Origin: Aureibaculum algae
Lineage (GTDB): Bacteria > Bacteroidota > Bacteroidia > Flavobacteriales > Flavobacteriaceae
NCBI RefSeq assembly: GCF_006065315.1
Contig: NZ_CP040749.1
Span: 1,116,001 to 1,180,000, forward strand
Reading direction: 5' to 3'
Length of the DNA stretch: 64,000 bases
The translations under genes were made by a program, and so were the position numbers. Below the pieces are notes generated by a model. That model saw only the letters and a program-made list of their open reading frames with translations, was not told where the DNA came from and did no database searches. Every line of letters starts with the position of its first letter. Position 1 is the stretch's first letter. Shown here piece by piece: positions 54,833 through 63,941 of the stretch.

Positions 54833-56164
54833 TTATTCAATTTTTGTTAATTTAATTATTCGTTCTGCAACTTCAATTAAATCTTTAATATTTGTCTCTT
54901 TTGTTTCAGTTGGTTTTGTTTTCTCTCTTTTTCTTAATGGGTCTTTATGAATTTCAACTAGAGCTGTTTTAATATAATGCACATATTCTTCGTTACCTTG
55001 TTTTCCATTTTTCTTTAATTGTTCAGAAAAACCAACTATTGCCTTTGAAAGAACCATTTTATATGCGTAATCTTCAATTATGTTTTTCTGTTTTGTAAAT
55101 TGATTCGCACAAAATATTGCTCCTGTAATTGGTAAAGGTAAAAGAGATATTCTACCAATTACAATACCAATACTGTCATCGTTTGTCTTTAAAATCCAAA
55201 TTCCTAATGCTATTGTTCCTAACAAACAAATAACAGCTCCTAATATCCAACTTCCAAGTATTTTCCAATTGTTTGAGTCCTTATACTGTTTTTGAAAAGA
55301 TGCACTAATACCTTCAGCTGTTGTATAGTTTAAAGCTTTTTTAGAGGATTCAATTAATTGACTTGCCTGCTCTAAAATCGATTTTCTTTCAGTTTCATAT
55401 TCTGCAAGCTTTTCATTATTTGTTTTAGTATTTTGTTCTAATTCGTCTAATTTTTTCTCTCTATCTTGTACTTTATTTGCAAATGAAGTTATTAATTTTT
55501 CGTTTCCTTTGCTTTCTGTAAGTGAAGTTGTTATTTCGTCTAAATTTTCAGAAGCACTTTCCTTAATTGTTTTTAGGTCTGTATTTATCGTTTCAAGAGT
55601 TTCTGACTCTTCAATTAATTCATTTTTTCGTTCGGTTATTTTTTCTAATTCTGTTTCAATTTCAGAAAGTTTTTCATTACTACTTTCTAATTTATTATCA
55701 ATTGATTCTTTCTTTTCGTTAATACTTGTATTTACTTCTTTTACTTCTACTAAAATTTGTTGAAGTTGTAATTTTACTTTTCTTACTTCTTCAATTTCTT
55801 TTTCAAATTCTAACTGCCTTTCACTAAAATATCGGACGTTATAATTTCTCAGAAGAATTTTTAAAGCCTCAAAATCTGTTATATAATTATTTGGACTTTC
55901 TATGTAAGTATTTATTGTAGTTAAATAGTTTTTTATGTTTATTCGTTCCGTATAAGTTGATACTTTTACAAATTTGCTTGGATACTGGGTCAAAGTAGAT
56001 ATGTCAGTTAAAAGTGCTTCAATACCACCAACTAAACCACGAAAATTATATTCATTTTCCTTTCCGTATTCTAATGATTTATATTCGTTCAAATTTAGAG
56101 ACTTAATACTTTCTCGAATTTCATCTCTCAGTTCTCTAATTTCATTAATTGTGGTTAGTTCCAT
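54833..56164 (-). CDS. Membrane-anchored coiled-coil protein
   Basis: A 443-residue protein of unknown family. Residues ~1-115 form a globular helical domain, ~115-290 a long coiled coil rich in Glu/Lys/Ser (EKKESIDNKLESSNEKLSEIE and similar), ~310-330 and ~340-360 two membrane helices (WILGAVICLLGTIALGIWIL; GRISLLPLPITGAIFCANQF), and ~365-443 a conserved-looking cytosolic tail (IIEDYAYKMVLSKAIVGFSEQL). There is no signal peptide, so the coiled coil should face the cytoplasm. Similar architectures occur in mobile, defence-associated gene cassettes, but no such function can be shown here. Confidence 0.7.
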   Translation of the reverse strand: MELTTINEIRELRDEIRESIKSLNLNEYKSLEYGKENEYNFRGLVGGIEALLTDISTLTQYPSKFVKVSTYTERINIKNYLTTINTYIESPNNYITDFEALKILLRNYNVRYFSERQLEFEKEIEEVRKVKLQLQQILVEVKEVNTSINEKKESIDNKLESSNEKLSEIETELEKITERKNELIEESETLETINTDLKTIKESASENLDEITTSLTESKGNEKLITSFANKVQDREKKLDELEQNTKTNNEKLAEYETERKSILEQASQLIESSKKALNYTTAEGISASFQKQYKDSNNWKILGSWILGAVICLLGTIALGIWILKTNDDSIGIVIGRISLLPLPITGAIFCANQFTKQKNIIEDYAYKMVLSKAIVGFSEQLKKNGKQGNEEYVHYIKTALVEIHKDPLRKREKTKPTETKETNIKDLIEVAERIIKLTKIE

Positions 56165-56264
56165 TGTGTTTTGTCAAATGTGCGGTAAAGGGTTTGTTTA
56201 ACTGTCAGTTTTTGTTTTTTTTGCGATAATTTTAGATTTGGCAAAGGCTTTAGCAATTCCGAGT

Positions 56265-56286
56265 GGATTCTGACGTAGTCGAATCC
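56265..56286. repeat. Small dyad in accessory spacer
   Basis: GGATTC...GAC-GTA-GTC-GAATCC, a 9-bp stem with one bulged T, in the 187-base gap between the coiled-coil gene and the HigA gene. The surrounding TTTGGCAAAGGCTTTAGC-style sequence looks like the non-coding spacer repeats of flavobacterial accessory cassettes. No further copy is in the window. Confidence 0.4.
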
Positions 56287-56351
56287 GCCGTAAATTCGTT
56301 AAAACATTGTTGTGAGCTAATCTTTTTATTTTTAGTGATTTTACTCTTGTA

Positions 56352-57455
56352 TTAAATTGACAATTCGGTAAATTCCACCTTCGTTTTTAAGCTATTCAAT
56401 CTTACATTTCTATATAAATCATTGTATTGTCTTTGTACTTGGGCTACAATAATACCTGGATGTTTTTTAAATTTTTGACTGAGTTGTAAAATCAATTCTT
56501 TATCAAAGTTAGGGTATTGAAACAACTCGTTTCTTTCTTTTTCTGATAATAGCATACGAGCTGCAAACGCATCTGCTTCATCTTCCTTTTCTTTATCAGG
56601 TTTAATACTTTCTATACCATCAATAAAAATATCTTTTTTACCATGGTATAAAATATGCCCTAACTCGTGAAATAACGTGAACCAAAAAGCATTATAATCT
56701 TTTTGTCTATCGGTTATTTGAATAAGAGGTACACTATTGTTTTTTATCCATCTTGTAGCTCCATATATTGGTGCTTTGGCAATGCAAGGTGTATAAACTA
56801 AAGCTACTCCGCAAGATGCACAAAGTGCTTGCAATTCTTCTAACCAAGTGGCTGAATGCTTGTAGGAAATGTCTTGAATTTGTTCTAAACAATTACGTAA
56901 TGCTTTTTTATCAAAAGCTGCTACCTTTATTTTATCTGCTTGTAATTCTCCTAAACGTAACCAAACAGAAATAGCTTGTGGTTCTGCTGTATGTCGCAGC
57001 TCTATTTTGAAGGCTAACGAACTACCATTATAAATATCTGACCATTGCGTAGGAGAGGCAACTCTAAAGAACTTTAATAAGCCATTTGCTAATTCAGGTT
57101 TTTTACGAGTATCAGGTAGTAAACCAAAAGATTTCATTTTAGCTAACGGGAAAGACGCTACCCATTCTTGACATTGCTCTAAATGTTCCATTTGCTCTAT
57201 CTCTAATAATTCGTCTTGATAGGTACGCTCTAAATTGAGCCAAAAACTGGCAGGCACCCCCAGTACATATTCTAATTTGGTGGCTGTTTCTTTAGTTATT
57301 GGTGCTTTTCCTTTTATTAACTCATTTAGTTTAGGAACAGACCTACCCAATCGTTCTGCTAATTCAGCTTGTGACATACCAACGTGGTCAATATGCTCTT
57401 GAATACTATCTCCTGGGCAAGAGAGTAAGGATTTTTTAATTTGTAAATCAGTCAT
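56352..57455 (-). CDS. higA: HigA-type antitoxin fused to an ImmA/IrrE metallopeptidase
   Basis: A 367-residue protein. Residues ~15-75 are an XRE-type HTH of the HigA family (HVGMSQAELAERLGRSVPKLNELIKGKAPITKETATKLEYVLGVPASFWLNLE). Residues ~175-330 are a zinc peptidase of the ImmA/IrrE type with HELGH (263-267) and a downstream DEADAFAARMLL that supplies the third ligand. The toxin-like gene is 17 bases upstream. The fusion suggests an antitoxin/repressor whose activity is coupled to proteolysis. Ordinary HigA proteins are ~100 residues. Confidence 0.88.
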   Translation of the reverse strand: MTDLQIKKSLLSCPGDSIQEHIDHVGMSQAELAERLGRSVPKLNELIKGKAPITKETATKLEYVLGVPASFWLNLERTYQDELLEIEQMEHLEQCQEWVASFPLAKMKSFGLLPDTRKKPELANGLLKFFRVASPTQWSDIYNGSSLAFKIELRHTAEPQAISVWLRLGELQADKIKVAAFDKKALRNCLEQIQDISYKHSATWLEELQALCASCGVALVYTPCIAKAPIYGATRWIKNNSVPLIQITDRQKDYNAFWFTLFHELGHILYHGKKDIFIDGIESIKPDKEKEDEADAFAARMLLSEKERNELFQYPNFDKELILQLSQKFKKHPGIIVAQVQRQYNDLYRNVRLNSLKTKVEFTELSI

Positions 57456-57472
57456 TTTGTTTCCTTTTTAAG

Positions 57473-57805
57473 TTAGTGGGGGTCTTCTATAGACTCGATA
57501 CTTATAATTGTTATCGCTTTTAAATCTATTCCACCATCTTCTAAGGTTGGTATAGGGTCTTGGTGTATCTCGAATATTATTCTCCAATTTTCTTGAATAT
57601 CTATTGACCAAGTACCTTTACCTTTACCTATGTGTTGGTGTAATCGCAATACAGGTAATTTTGAGATAACTTCTAAATTATCTGCATTTTTAATCTGAGT
57701 TATCCTTAACTTTACTTTCTTTGCCAACTTGCCGTAACTCTTTGCTATACCCTTATCGGTAGTGAGCGATTTCTCTAGTTTGTTATTTTTATACGATAAT
57801 TTCAT
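57473..57805 (-). CDS. higB: HigB-like (RelE/ParE superfamily) toxin
   Basis: A 110-residue basic protein: MKLSYKNNKLEKSLTTDKGIAKSYGKLAKKVKLRITQI, then LPVLRLHQHIGKGKGTWSIDIQENWRIIFEI, the pattern of HigB/'plasmid maintenance killer' proteins (ribosome-dependent mRNA interferases). Toxin-first gene order is typical of higBA. Two overlapping TAnnTTTG boxes abut the start codon. Confidence 0.87.
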   Translation of the reverse strand: MKLSYKNNKLEKSLTTDKGIAKSYGKLAKKVKLRITQIKNADNLEVISKLPVLRLHQHIGKGKGTWSIDIQENWRIIFEIHQDPIPTLEDGGIDLKAITIISIESIEDPH

Positions 57806-57807
57806 TG

Positions 57808-57823
57808 CAAAGTTACAAAATTA
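57808..57823 (-). promoter_or_regulatory. Tandem -7 boxes of higBA
   Basis: TAATTTTG directly followed by TAACTTTG on the minus strand, both fitting TAnnTTTG. The upstream one would give a very short leader; the downstream one would make the message leaderless. Which is used is unknown. Confidence 0.5.
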
Positions 57824-58091
57824 TTTACTTAAAAGGTTAATGGTTTTTACTTTTATTAAGATTGTTCCAAGTTTTACTTCAATAATTCATTATTGTTTTG
57901 TTTGCTTACAGGTAACATATGTATACCCCTCTAGATACCTCGAGAGTTATAATATTCATTATAGTTACCACTATTTTTAATTGATTTTAAGAAGCTAAAA
58001 AAAGAGTACTGTCCAGAAGTGTCGTTAGGGTAGTAGGGGTTTATTTAGCGACTAGTTACCAAATGTAGAAATAAAATGTAAATAAAACAAG

Positions 58092-58111
58092 TAAAAAAGC
58101 CTTGGCTTTTA
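58092..58111 (-). terminator. Weak terminator-like hairpin
   Basis: Minus strand AAAAGC-CAAG-GCTTTT followed by TT. It is 130 bases beyond the stop of the lipoprotein gene at 58240, farther than usual. Confidence 0.3.
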
Positions 58112-58239
58112 GTTACTTACATTAAAATGTTTTATGTAGCGTTAATTTGCAATATTATGTTTGTTACCCTTATTATATAGAGGTATTTGGAAAACTCAAT
58201 TGTGTAAAGGGTTTGGCCAGTTTGGAGTGTTGGCTGTTT

Positions 58240-58719
58240 TTAAGTTGAAGAGTCTTTCCAAGTTTCTAATTTCCATTGTCCATCACTTTTTTTGAACTCA
58301 TAGTCGGTATAAATTCCGTTGTCTATTCCCCTCATTTTAACGATGGCACTATTTCCGTTCAATAGAGTCTCTTGAGTGTATTTATCATATGCTCTCTTTT
58401 CAAAAGAACTGTCATACTTGAGATTTAACATACGATAACTTTGTAAATCAATTAATTTTTCTACATCAGCGTAGTCATTTTCAGAATCCAATTCCATTAT
58501 TTTCAATGGGAAATCAATTCTACTTACTTGAAATAGTGAGTCCTTATTAAAATATTCAAAAAAAGTTTCAAAGGCCAAGTCTACATCAGCGGGGATAATT
58601 ATATTATTTGAATTTTTAAGACTATTCGTTTCTGTTGATTTTTTATTTTGAGGTTCAGTTTTTGATTCGTTTTTACAGCTTATAAAAATCAAAAATAAAA
58701 TGAATGCGATCTGTTTCAT
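58240..58719 (-). CDS. Hypothetical lipoprotein
   Basis: A 159-residue protein with a lipoprotein signal (MKQIAFILFLIFISCKNES; Cys at 15) and a Ser/Asn/Lys-rich linker to about residue 45. The C-terminal ~110 residues form an alpha+beta domain ending DYEFKKSDGQWKLETWKD, which resembles the DUF4348-like or NTF2-like lipoproteins of Bacteroidota but is not certain. No partner gene is obvious; the next gene upstream is 90 bases away. Confidence 0.7.
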   Translation of the reverse strand: MKQIAFILFLIFISCKNESKTEPQNKKSTETNSLKNSNNIIIPADVDLAFETFFEYFNKDSLFQVSRIDFPLKIMELDSENDYADVEKLIDLQSYRMLNLKYDSSFEKRAYDKYTQETLLNGNSAIVKMRGIDNGIYTDYEFKKSDGQWKLETWKDSST

Positions 58720-58809
58720 TGTTTATTTTTAGTGTTAAAGTTGATAGTTTGTATATGGTGCGTATTCAAAGAGTATACAATATACAATAAGTCGAAGGCC
58801 TTTATTAAT

Positions 58810-59430
58810 TTATTCACTTTTAAAATTTCTCCAAATTTCATAAAGTTGATTTACTTCTTTTTTGTTGAAATATGAATCAAACAATTCACATTGACCGAAG
58901 TACGCCATACATTCTCCAAACTTATAATACTGCGTCTGTGGTATCGAATTTTTTCGAAGACATTTTTTAAGAATCTCAAGTCTGGTGTTTTCGTCCTTTT
59001 CAATAATCTTACTAATTCTGGTCAGTTCACTTGAAGAAAATCTGTCAGATATCGTACCTAAAACCTTTATAGTGTTCCAATGTTTTCGAGCAGCAATTTC
59101 CTGGTCTACCCTTCGAAACCTTTCTTTTTGTAATGCGAAATTTAGTTCATCTCTACGTTCAAAATCAACACCTATATCTTTCAATTCAGTCCAGAACATT
59201 TCAACTTCAGGTCCAATGCTTTCTTTCCAAAAAGTCAGCAGTTCAATCGAAAGTGATTTCATCTGAACCTTAGTCAGTTTACTTTTTGTTAGCTCTTTTA
59301 TTTGATTTGAAAGATTAATAAATGCTTCCTTAGTCGCACTATCAAAATTTTTAGAGTCTGTTATTATTCTGTTTTGGACTTCAATTGTCATTAACAACTG
59401 CTCTAAATATTTTTGCTTCTTATCATTCAT
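58810..59430 (-). CDS. Hypothetical helical protein
   Basis: A 206-residue soluble protein I do not recognise. It is predicted all-helical and charged, with Trp/Phe-containing segments (LLTFWKESIGPEVEMFWTEL; KERFRRVDQEIAARKHWNTIKVLGTI) and a C-terminal part with two Cys (FGECMAYFGQCELFDSYF). There is no signal peptide. It is bounded by 90 and 146 bases of non-coding DNA. It could be an accessory gene, as could its neighbours. Confidence 0.6.
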   Translation of the reverse strand: MNDKKQKYLEQLLMTIEVQNRIITDSKNFDSATKEAFINLSNQIKELTKSKLTKVQMKSLSIELLTFWKESIGPEVEMFWTELKDIGVDFERRDELNFALQKERFRRVDQEIAARKHWNTIKVLGTISDRFSSSELTRISKIIEKDENTRLEILKKCLRKNSIPQTQYYKFGECMAYFGQCELFDSYFNKKEVNQLYEIWRNFKSE

Positions 59431-59576
59431 ATGTTGGCTCTTTACAATGCCTTAGAACATATGGTAACCCTACATAAACTTCAGGAGTGGTTATACCAAT
59501 TATAACTGCAAGTTATTATTTTTGGAAGAAATTAACTAGGTAGACTTAATATAAAAAATGAACTGGCCATTTAAAC

Positions 59577-60455
59577 TCACTCTTTATACCCAAATCTTTT
59601 TAATTGATTTTTATTAGAACGCCAGTCCTTATTTACTTTAACATAGAGTTCAAGATAAATTTTCTTACCAAAGAATTTTTCCAAATCTCTTCTGGCTTCT
59701 GAGCCCACACGTTTAAGTCCCGCCCCTTTATGACCAATGATAATCCCTTTTTGAGACTCACGTTCAACCATAATAATAGAACGGATTTTAATGATGTTAG
59801 GTTCTTCAACGAATTCTTCAGTATCAATTTCTACAGCATAAGGAATTTCCTTTTTATAATGTACTAATATTTTTTCTCTAATAGCTTCGTTTACAAAAAA
59901 GCGTTCGGGTTTATCAGTCAATTGATCTTTTGGATAGAATGCTGGAGATTCTGGCAACAGTTCAATAATGTTTTCAAGTACGCTCTTAATATTAAAATTC
60001 TGTAATGCCGAAATCGGCACCACCCTAGCGTTAGGTACTTTTTCTTGCCAATAGACCATTTGGTCTTCCAAAATTTCCTGTTTTGAAGTATCAATTTTAT
60101 TAATCAATAACAAAACGGGGATTTTGGCATTGGTTATCTTATCGAAAAAAGCTTCGTCTTTTAAATCCTTTTCGCCAATTTCAACCATATAAATAAGCAC
60201 ATCTGCATCTTCAAAAGCTGATTTAACAAAGTCCATCATGGATGCTTGTAATTCGTAGGCCGGTTTTATTATACCTGGTGTATCAGAAAATAGTATCTGA
60301 AAATCTTCACCATTAACAATTCCCAAAATACGATGACGTGTAGTCTGTGCTTTTGAGGTAATGATAGATAAACGTTCACCTACAAAGGCGTTCATTAACG
60401 TAGATTTACCTACGTTTGGGTTACCGATTATATTTACAAATCCTGCTTTATGCAT
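59577..60455 (-). CDS. era: GTPase Era
   Basis: A 292-residue essential GTPase that binds 16S rRNA and helps 30S maturation. The G domain has G1 GNPNVGKST (about 12-20), G3 DTPG and G4 INKID. The C-terminal KH domain has IIGHKGAGLKRVGSEARRDLE (about 248-268) and ends with KVNKDWRSNKNQLKRFGY, close to the usual Era end. Length is normal. It is divergent from the acetyltransferase gene. Confidence 0.97.
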   Translation of the reverse strand: MHKAGFVNIIGNPNVGKSTLMNAFVGERLSIITSKAQTTRHRILGIVNGEDFQILFSDTPGIIKPAYELQASMMDFVKSAFEDADVLIYMVEIGEKDLKDEAFFDKITNAKIPVLLLINKIDTSKQEILEDQMVYWQEKVPNARVVPISALQNFNIKSVLENIIELLPESPAFYPKDQLTDKPERFFVNEAIREKILVHYKKEIPYAVEIDTEEFVEEPNIIKIRSIIMVERESQKGIIIGHKGAGLKRVGSEARRDLEKFFGKKIYLELYVKVNKDWRSNKNQLKRFGYKE

Positions 60456-60500
60456 TGTCTTCTTAGTTTTAATCCTGCAAAGGTAGGTTAAATTCTAGAA

Positions 60501-60549
60501 AGACCTCACAGTACTGACCCTTCGGGGTTAAAACTTATTAGGTCTGGTA
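60501..60549. repeat. Small dyad in the era/acetyltransferase divergent region
   Basis: AGACCT ... AGGTCT ends enclose an inner ACCCTTCGGGGT hairpin. AGACCT-type dyads are common intergenic elements in flavobacteria. It lies 46 bases upstream of era. Confidence 0.35.
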
Positions 60550-60599
60550 ATTGTATGTTATAAACAATTATCTTTAAAACGAAATTTAGACCTAATTAA

Positions 60600-61103
60600 A
60601 TGAACTTTAAGCTCAAGCAAGCCCACCCACATGACATACAAATAGCCTTCGATTTATTGAAATCAGCATCCAAAACATTGGAGCAGAAGAATATTAGTCA
60701 ATGGAAGTATTGGCAAGATCCTCCTGTTGAGAAAATTAAATGGGTAGAGGATGGCTTTTTAAATAATGAATTCTACTTCATTAAAAATGTGAATGATGCA
60801 GTTATGGGGATGGTTCGAATTTTAGAAGAAGATTTGAGCTATTGGGGAGCAATGAATGATCAGTCAAAATATATACACTCGTTGGTTATTGACAAATCCT
60901 TTTCTGGTAATAATTTGGGGAAACAGGTTATTCTATATATTGAGGAAAATTCGAAAAAAAATAATTTTCAGTATTTAAGATTAGATTGCGACGCTTCAAA
61001 TGCGAAGCTTTCTGCATACTACGAAAACCTTGGGTATATATTGGTTGGGCAAAAACAACTACCACTTGGAGTTTATAATTTATACCAGAAGGAGCTAATT
61101 TAA
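60600..61103 (+). CDS. GNAT family N-acetyltransferase
   Basis: A 167-residue acetyltransferase. The acetyl-CoA site is the segment IHSLVIDKSFSGNNLGKQVILYIEENSKKN (about 97-125), followed by LRLDCDASNAKLSAYYENLGYILVGQ, the typical C-terminal GNAT strands. The acceptor is unknown. It stands alone, divergent from era. Confidence 0.9.
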   Translation: MNFKLKQAHPHDIQIAFDLLKSASKTLEQKNISQWKYWQDPPVEKIKWVEDGFLNNEFYFIKNVNDAVMGMVRILEEDLSYWGAMNDQSKYIHSLVIDKSFSGNNLGKQVILYIEENSKKNNFQYLRLDCDASNAKLSAYYENLGYILVGQKQLPLGVYNLYQKELI

Positions 61104-61152
61104 TTGTCCTACTATTATATCATAGGTTCAGCATACCGTTGTCCAAAAAAAA

Positions 61153-62634
61153 TTAATTCATTGTAAACCCTAAAATCAAATATAAAATCACCGTAATTAT
61201 ACCGCCAACTAATGCGTAAGGTAATTGTGTTCGTACGTGGTCAATATGGTCACTGGCTGATGCCATGGAGGAAATTATGGAGGTGTCTGAAATAGGGGAG
61301 CAGTGATCACCAAAAATACCGCCACCTAATGTTGCAGCAACGACTAAGGTAACATCAGATCCGTGTAAATTTGCCATGGGGATAGAAATAGCCAACATTA
61401 TAGCAAATGTTCCCCACGAGGTACCTGTGGAAAAGGCTATAAAAGAACTTATAATAAAAACAATGGCAGGTAAAAATTCAGGTGATAACCAGTCTTTAGA
61501 CCAATTGGCAACAAACTGTCCTGTGCCCAATGCCTTACATGCATCTCCAATGGCAAATGCTAATAACATTAACAACGCCAAAGGCATTAATTCACTAATT
61601 CCTTTTAAAATGAGGTCTACCATTTCTCTACTTCGCATTATGCCTTGCGAGCGGTATAAAATCATACCCACAACAATAGAAGTAGTTACCGCATAAAGTA
61701 CAGAAGAAGACCCTGAGCCTTCACCTAATGACGTTACAAAATGATTAAACCAAGAGGTGGCATCTGTAACATTATTCCATCCCGTATATGCCAACCAAAC
61801 AGGCATCATAATAACCATTGTTACCAAAGGAACAATCATATTGAAAGCCCTAGCAGGGATACCTTCTTTAGGCTCATAAGATGTTACGGCCTCAGATATC
61901 ATTGGTTTAGATCCATCATTTAGTAGTTTTCCGGTATCACGCGTTCGTTTTTCAGCTTTAGCCATAGGTCCAAAATCTTTTTTAGATACTATAACAACAA
62001 CAACTAAAAGCAAGGCTATAATTGGGTAAAAATTATACTTTATAGAAGACATTAATACGCCGAAAGGATTATCTATTCCTTGAGTTAATAATAAGCCCAT
62101 AATAAAGGCTCCCCAAGCATTAAAGGGGATTAAAATTGAGGATGGAGCAGAACTAGAATCTGCTATATACGCTAATTTTTCACGGGGAATTTTAAGTTTA
62201 TCAAAAACGGGACGATAAATAGTACCTACGGTTAACGAACTAATACTGGTTTCAACAAAAAGAGCCATTCCCGTAAGGAAAGCCAATAATTGAACCACTA
62301 CACGGCTATACCCACTTTGTTTATTTTCAAAATAAACAATGAGTTTATTTAACTGATTCACAAAACCTTCAACACCACGAGAGTATTGAATAAAAAGTAA
62401 TAAAGCACCGACTAAGGCACTAAACATTATGGTTCTGGTATTTCCTTCCGATTTAAAAACATTTACAAAACCTTCTAATGTAGCCAAAGTACCTTCTAAA
62501 AAGTTCCAATCGCTCATGATAAGCCATGATAACCAAATGCCTAACACCAAGGATACATATACTTGTTTGGTTTTTAAGGCTAAAATAATGGCTAATACTG
62601 GGGGTAAAATGGATAGGAAACCGTAATCTGTCAT
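61153..62634 (-). CDS. nhaC: NhaC-family Na+/H+ antiporter
   Basis: A 493-residue membrane protein with about 11-12 helices. The NhaC-type signature GGGIFGDHCSPISDTSIISSMAS lies near the C-terminus (about 432-454), and FVETSISSLTVGTIYRPVFDKL is near 130. A polar loop (about 210-255) interrupts the middle. Homologues exchange Na+ for H+ or carry amino/organic acids, so the ion specificity is inferred. It is divergent from the following oxidoreductase gene. Confidence 0.9.
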   Translation of the reverse strand: MTDYGFLSILPPVLAIILALKTKQVYVSLVLGIWLSWLIMSDWNFLEGTLATLEGFVNVFKSEGNTRTIMFSALVGALLLFIQYSRGVEGFVNQLNKLIVYFENKQSGYSRVVVQLLAFLTGMALFVETSISSLTVGTIYRPVFDKLKIPREKLAYIADSSSAPSSILIPFNAWGAFIMGLLLTQGIDNPFGVLMSSIKYNFYPIIALLLVVVVIVSKKDFGPMAKAEKRTRDTGKLLNDGSKPMISEAVTSYEPKEGIPARAFNMIVPLVTMVIMMPVWLAYTGWNNVTDATSWFNHFVTSLGEGSGSSSVLYAVTTSIVVGMILYRSQGIMRSREMVDLILKGISELMPLALLMLLAFAIGDACKALGTGQFVANWSKDWLSPEFLPAIVFIISSFIAFSTGTSWGTFAIMLAISIPMANLHGSDVTLVVAATLGGGIFGDHCSPISDTSIISSMASASDHIDHVRTQLPYALVGGIITVILYLILGFTMN

Positions 62635-62705
62635 AAGTAGTTTTGGGTGGTTTAAAATTTTAAATATAATAATACTTTTCGTAATATTGTTCTTTTATAA
62701 AGATT

Positions 62706-63689
62706 ATGGATAAAGTAAAAATAAAATGGGGCATTATAGGTTGTGGAAACATAGCTAATAAATTTGCGAGTGATTTGGCTCTAATTGAGGATGCTGAGCT
62801 GCAAGCAGTAGCATCTCGAAGTCTTGAGAAATCACAAAATTTCGGTAAAAAACATCATTCGAAAAAATGTTATGATAGTTATGACGAGTTGTTTTTAGAT
62901 GCTGATGTAGATATTGTTTACATAGCCACACCGCATATGTCACATTGTGAATTGAGCTTAAAAGCGATGCAGCATAATAAACATGTATTAAGTGAAAAAC
63001 CGTTAGCTATTAATAAGGTGGAAGCTGCGAAAATGATTGCTATGTCTAAAGAAAAGGGACTTTTCTTTATGGAAGGTTTATGGACACGGTTTAACCCAAC
63101 GTTTGTTGCCATAAAAAAAATAATTGATAGTGGTGAAATTGGCGATATAAAATTCATAAATGCTGATTTTTCTTTTAAATCAAACCATTCATTAGATAGT
63201 AGAGTTTTTGATTTGAAATTAGGAGGTGGAGCATTATTAGATATAGGTATTTACCCTGCCTTTTTAACGTATGCTTTATTGGGTAAACCAAAAGAGATTT
63301 TGGCAAAATCTCTTTTTAATGAAGTTACAAAGTGCGATGTTCAATCTTCCATGATTTTTCATTATGAAAATGCACAAGCCATATTGTACAGTGGTTTTAT
63401 GTCAAACGCTAAAATGATTGCTCGTATTAGTGGTTCTGAAGGTGAAATTTATATCCATGACCAATGGCATGTTGCACAAGGTTTTACGTTGGTTAAAAAC
63501 GGAAAAGAAGAAGTGTTTGAATTGCCAACAAAAGGTATTGGATTCTCGCATGAGATAATGGAATGCCATAAGTGTTTGAACAACAATCAAATTGAAAGCA
63601 AAAATTGGTCACATAAAAACAGCATGGAGTTGATCTCTATCTTAGACGAAGTTAGGTGTGACGTAGGGTTGATTTATCCACAAGACTAG
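62706..63689 (+). CDS. Gfo/Idh/MocA family oxidoreductase (cytosolic)
   Basis: A 327-residue dehydrogenase. The Rossmann motif IKWGIIGCGNIANKFASDL (about 5-23) is followed by VDIVYIATPHMSHCE and the EKP motif VLSEKPLAINK. The C-terminal domain has GGGALLDIGIYPAFLTYALLGKP. The resemblance is to dihydrodiol-dehydrogenase-like/glucose-fructose members. There is no signal peptide, unlike the paralogue at 36970. The substrate cannot be told. Confidence 0.92.
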   Translation: MDKVKIKWGIIGCGNIANKFASDLALIEDAELQAVASRSLEKSQNFGKKHHSKKCYDSYDELFLDADVDIVYIATPHMSHCELSLKAMQHNKHVLSEKPLAINKVEAAKMIAMSKEKGLFFMEGLWTRFNPTFVAIKKIIDSGEIGDIKFINADFSFKSNHSLDSRVFDLKLGGGALLDIGIYPAFLTYALLGKPKEILAKSLFNEVTKCDVQSSMIFHYENAQAILYSGFMSNAKMIARISGSEGEIYIHDQWHVAQGFTLVKNGKEEVFELPTKGIGFSHEIMECHKCLNNNQIESKNWSHKNSMELISILDEVRCDVGLIYPQD

Positions 63690-63790
63690 ACAAGACACAA
63701 ATTTCACAAATTTTCACGGATTTTTATAATATGGAAGGTAGAAAATGTAGAAAGGTAAATAGAAGTGAAACGCAATTAGTTTGAAGTTAG

Positions 63791-63859
63791 TGTCATTGCG
63801 AGGAGTGTAAACGAATTACCATCAATTTGTAGTAATTTTATACACTACGTGGCAATCTC
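63791..63859. repeat. Intergenic palindromic repeat, copy 2
   Basis: TGTCATTGCGAGGAG at one end and GTGGCAATCTC at the other, with inner arms GTGTAAACGAATTAC / GTAATTTTATACAC complementary. It shares both ends with the element at 46941. A TTTCACAAATTTTCAC-like stretch lies ~90 bases before it, as at copy 1. Nothing else is seen in the gap 63690-63941. Confidence 0.75.
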
Positions 63860-63941
63860 TTTAATGTTATTAAGACCCTTAATTTGAAATTTAATTTTAA
63901 ACTGCTACTGCCAACTGTTACTGAAGACTAACAACTAATTT

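Larger units (their letters stand above)
57806..58239. other. 434-bp intergenic region upstream of higBA
   Basis: It carries the higBA promoter at its left edge and a weak terminator-like hairpin at 58092. A short imperfect dyad (CTCTAGA...TCGAGAG) lies near 57927-57946. Small open frames here have no coding features. Nothing else is identifiable. Confidence 0.55.

Noticed and set aside
57762..57980. 72-codon plus-strand open frame over the higBA promoter
   Set aside because: Overlaps the start of higB and the promoter; no recognisable protein features.
63899..63925. CTGCTACTG... string resembling the 7196 microsatellite
   Set aside because: Only one unit and then different sequence; chance similarity.
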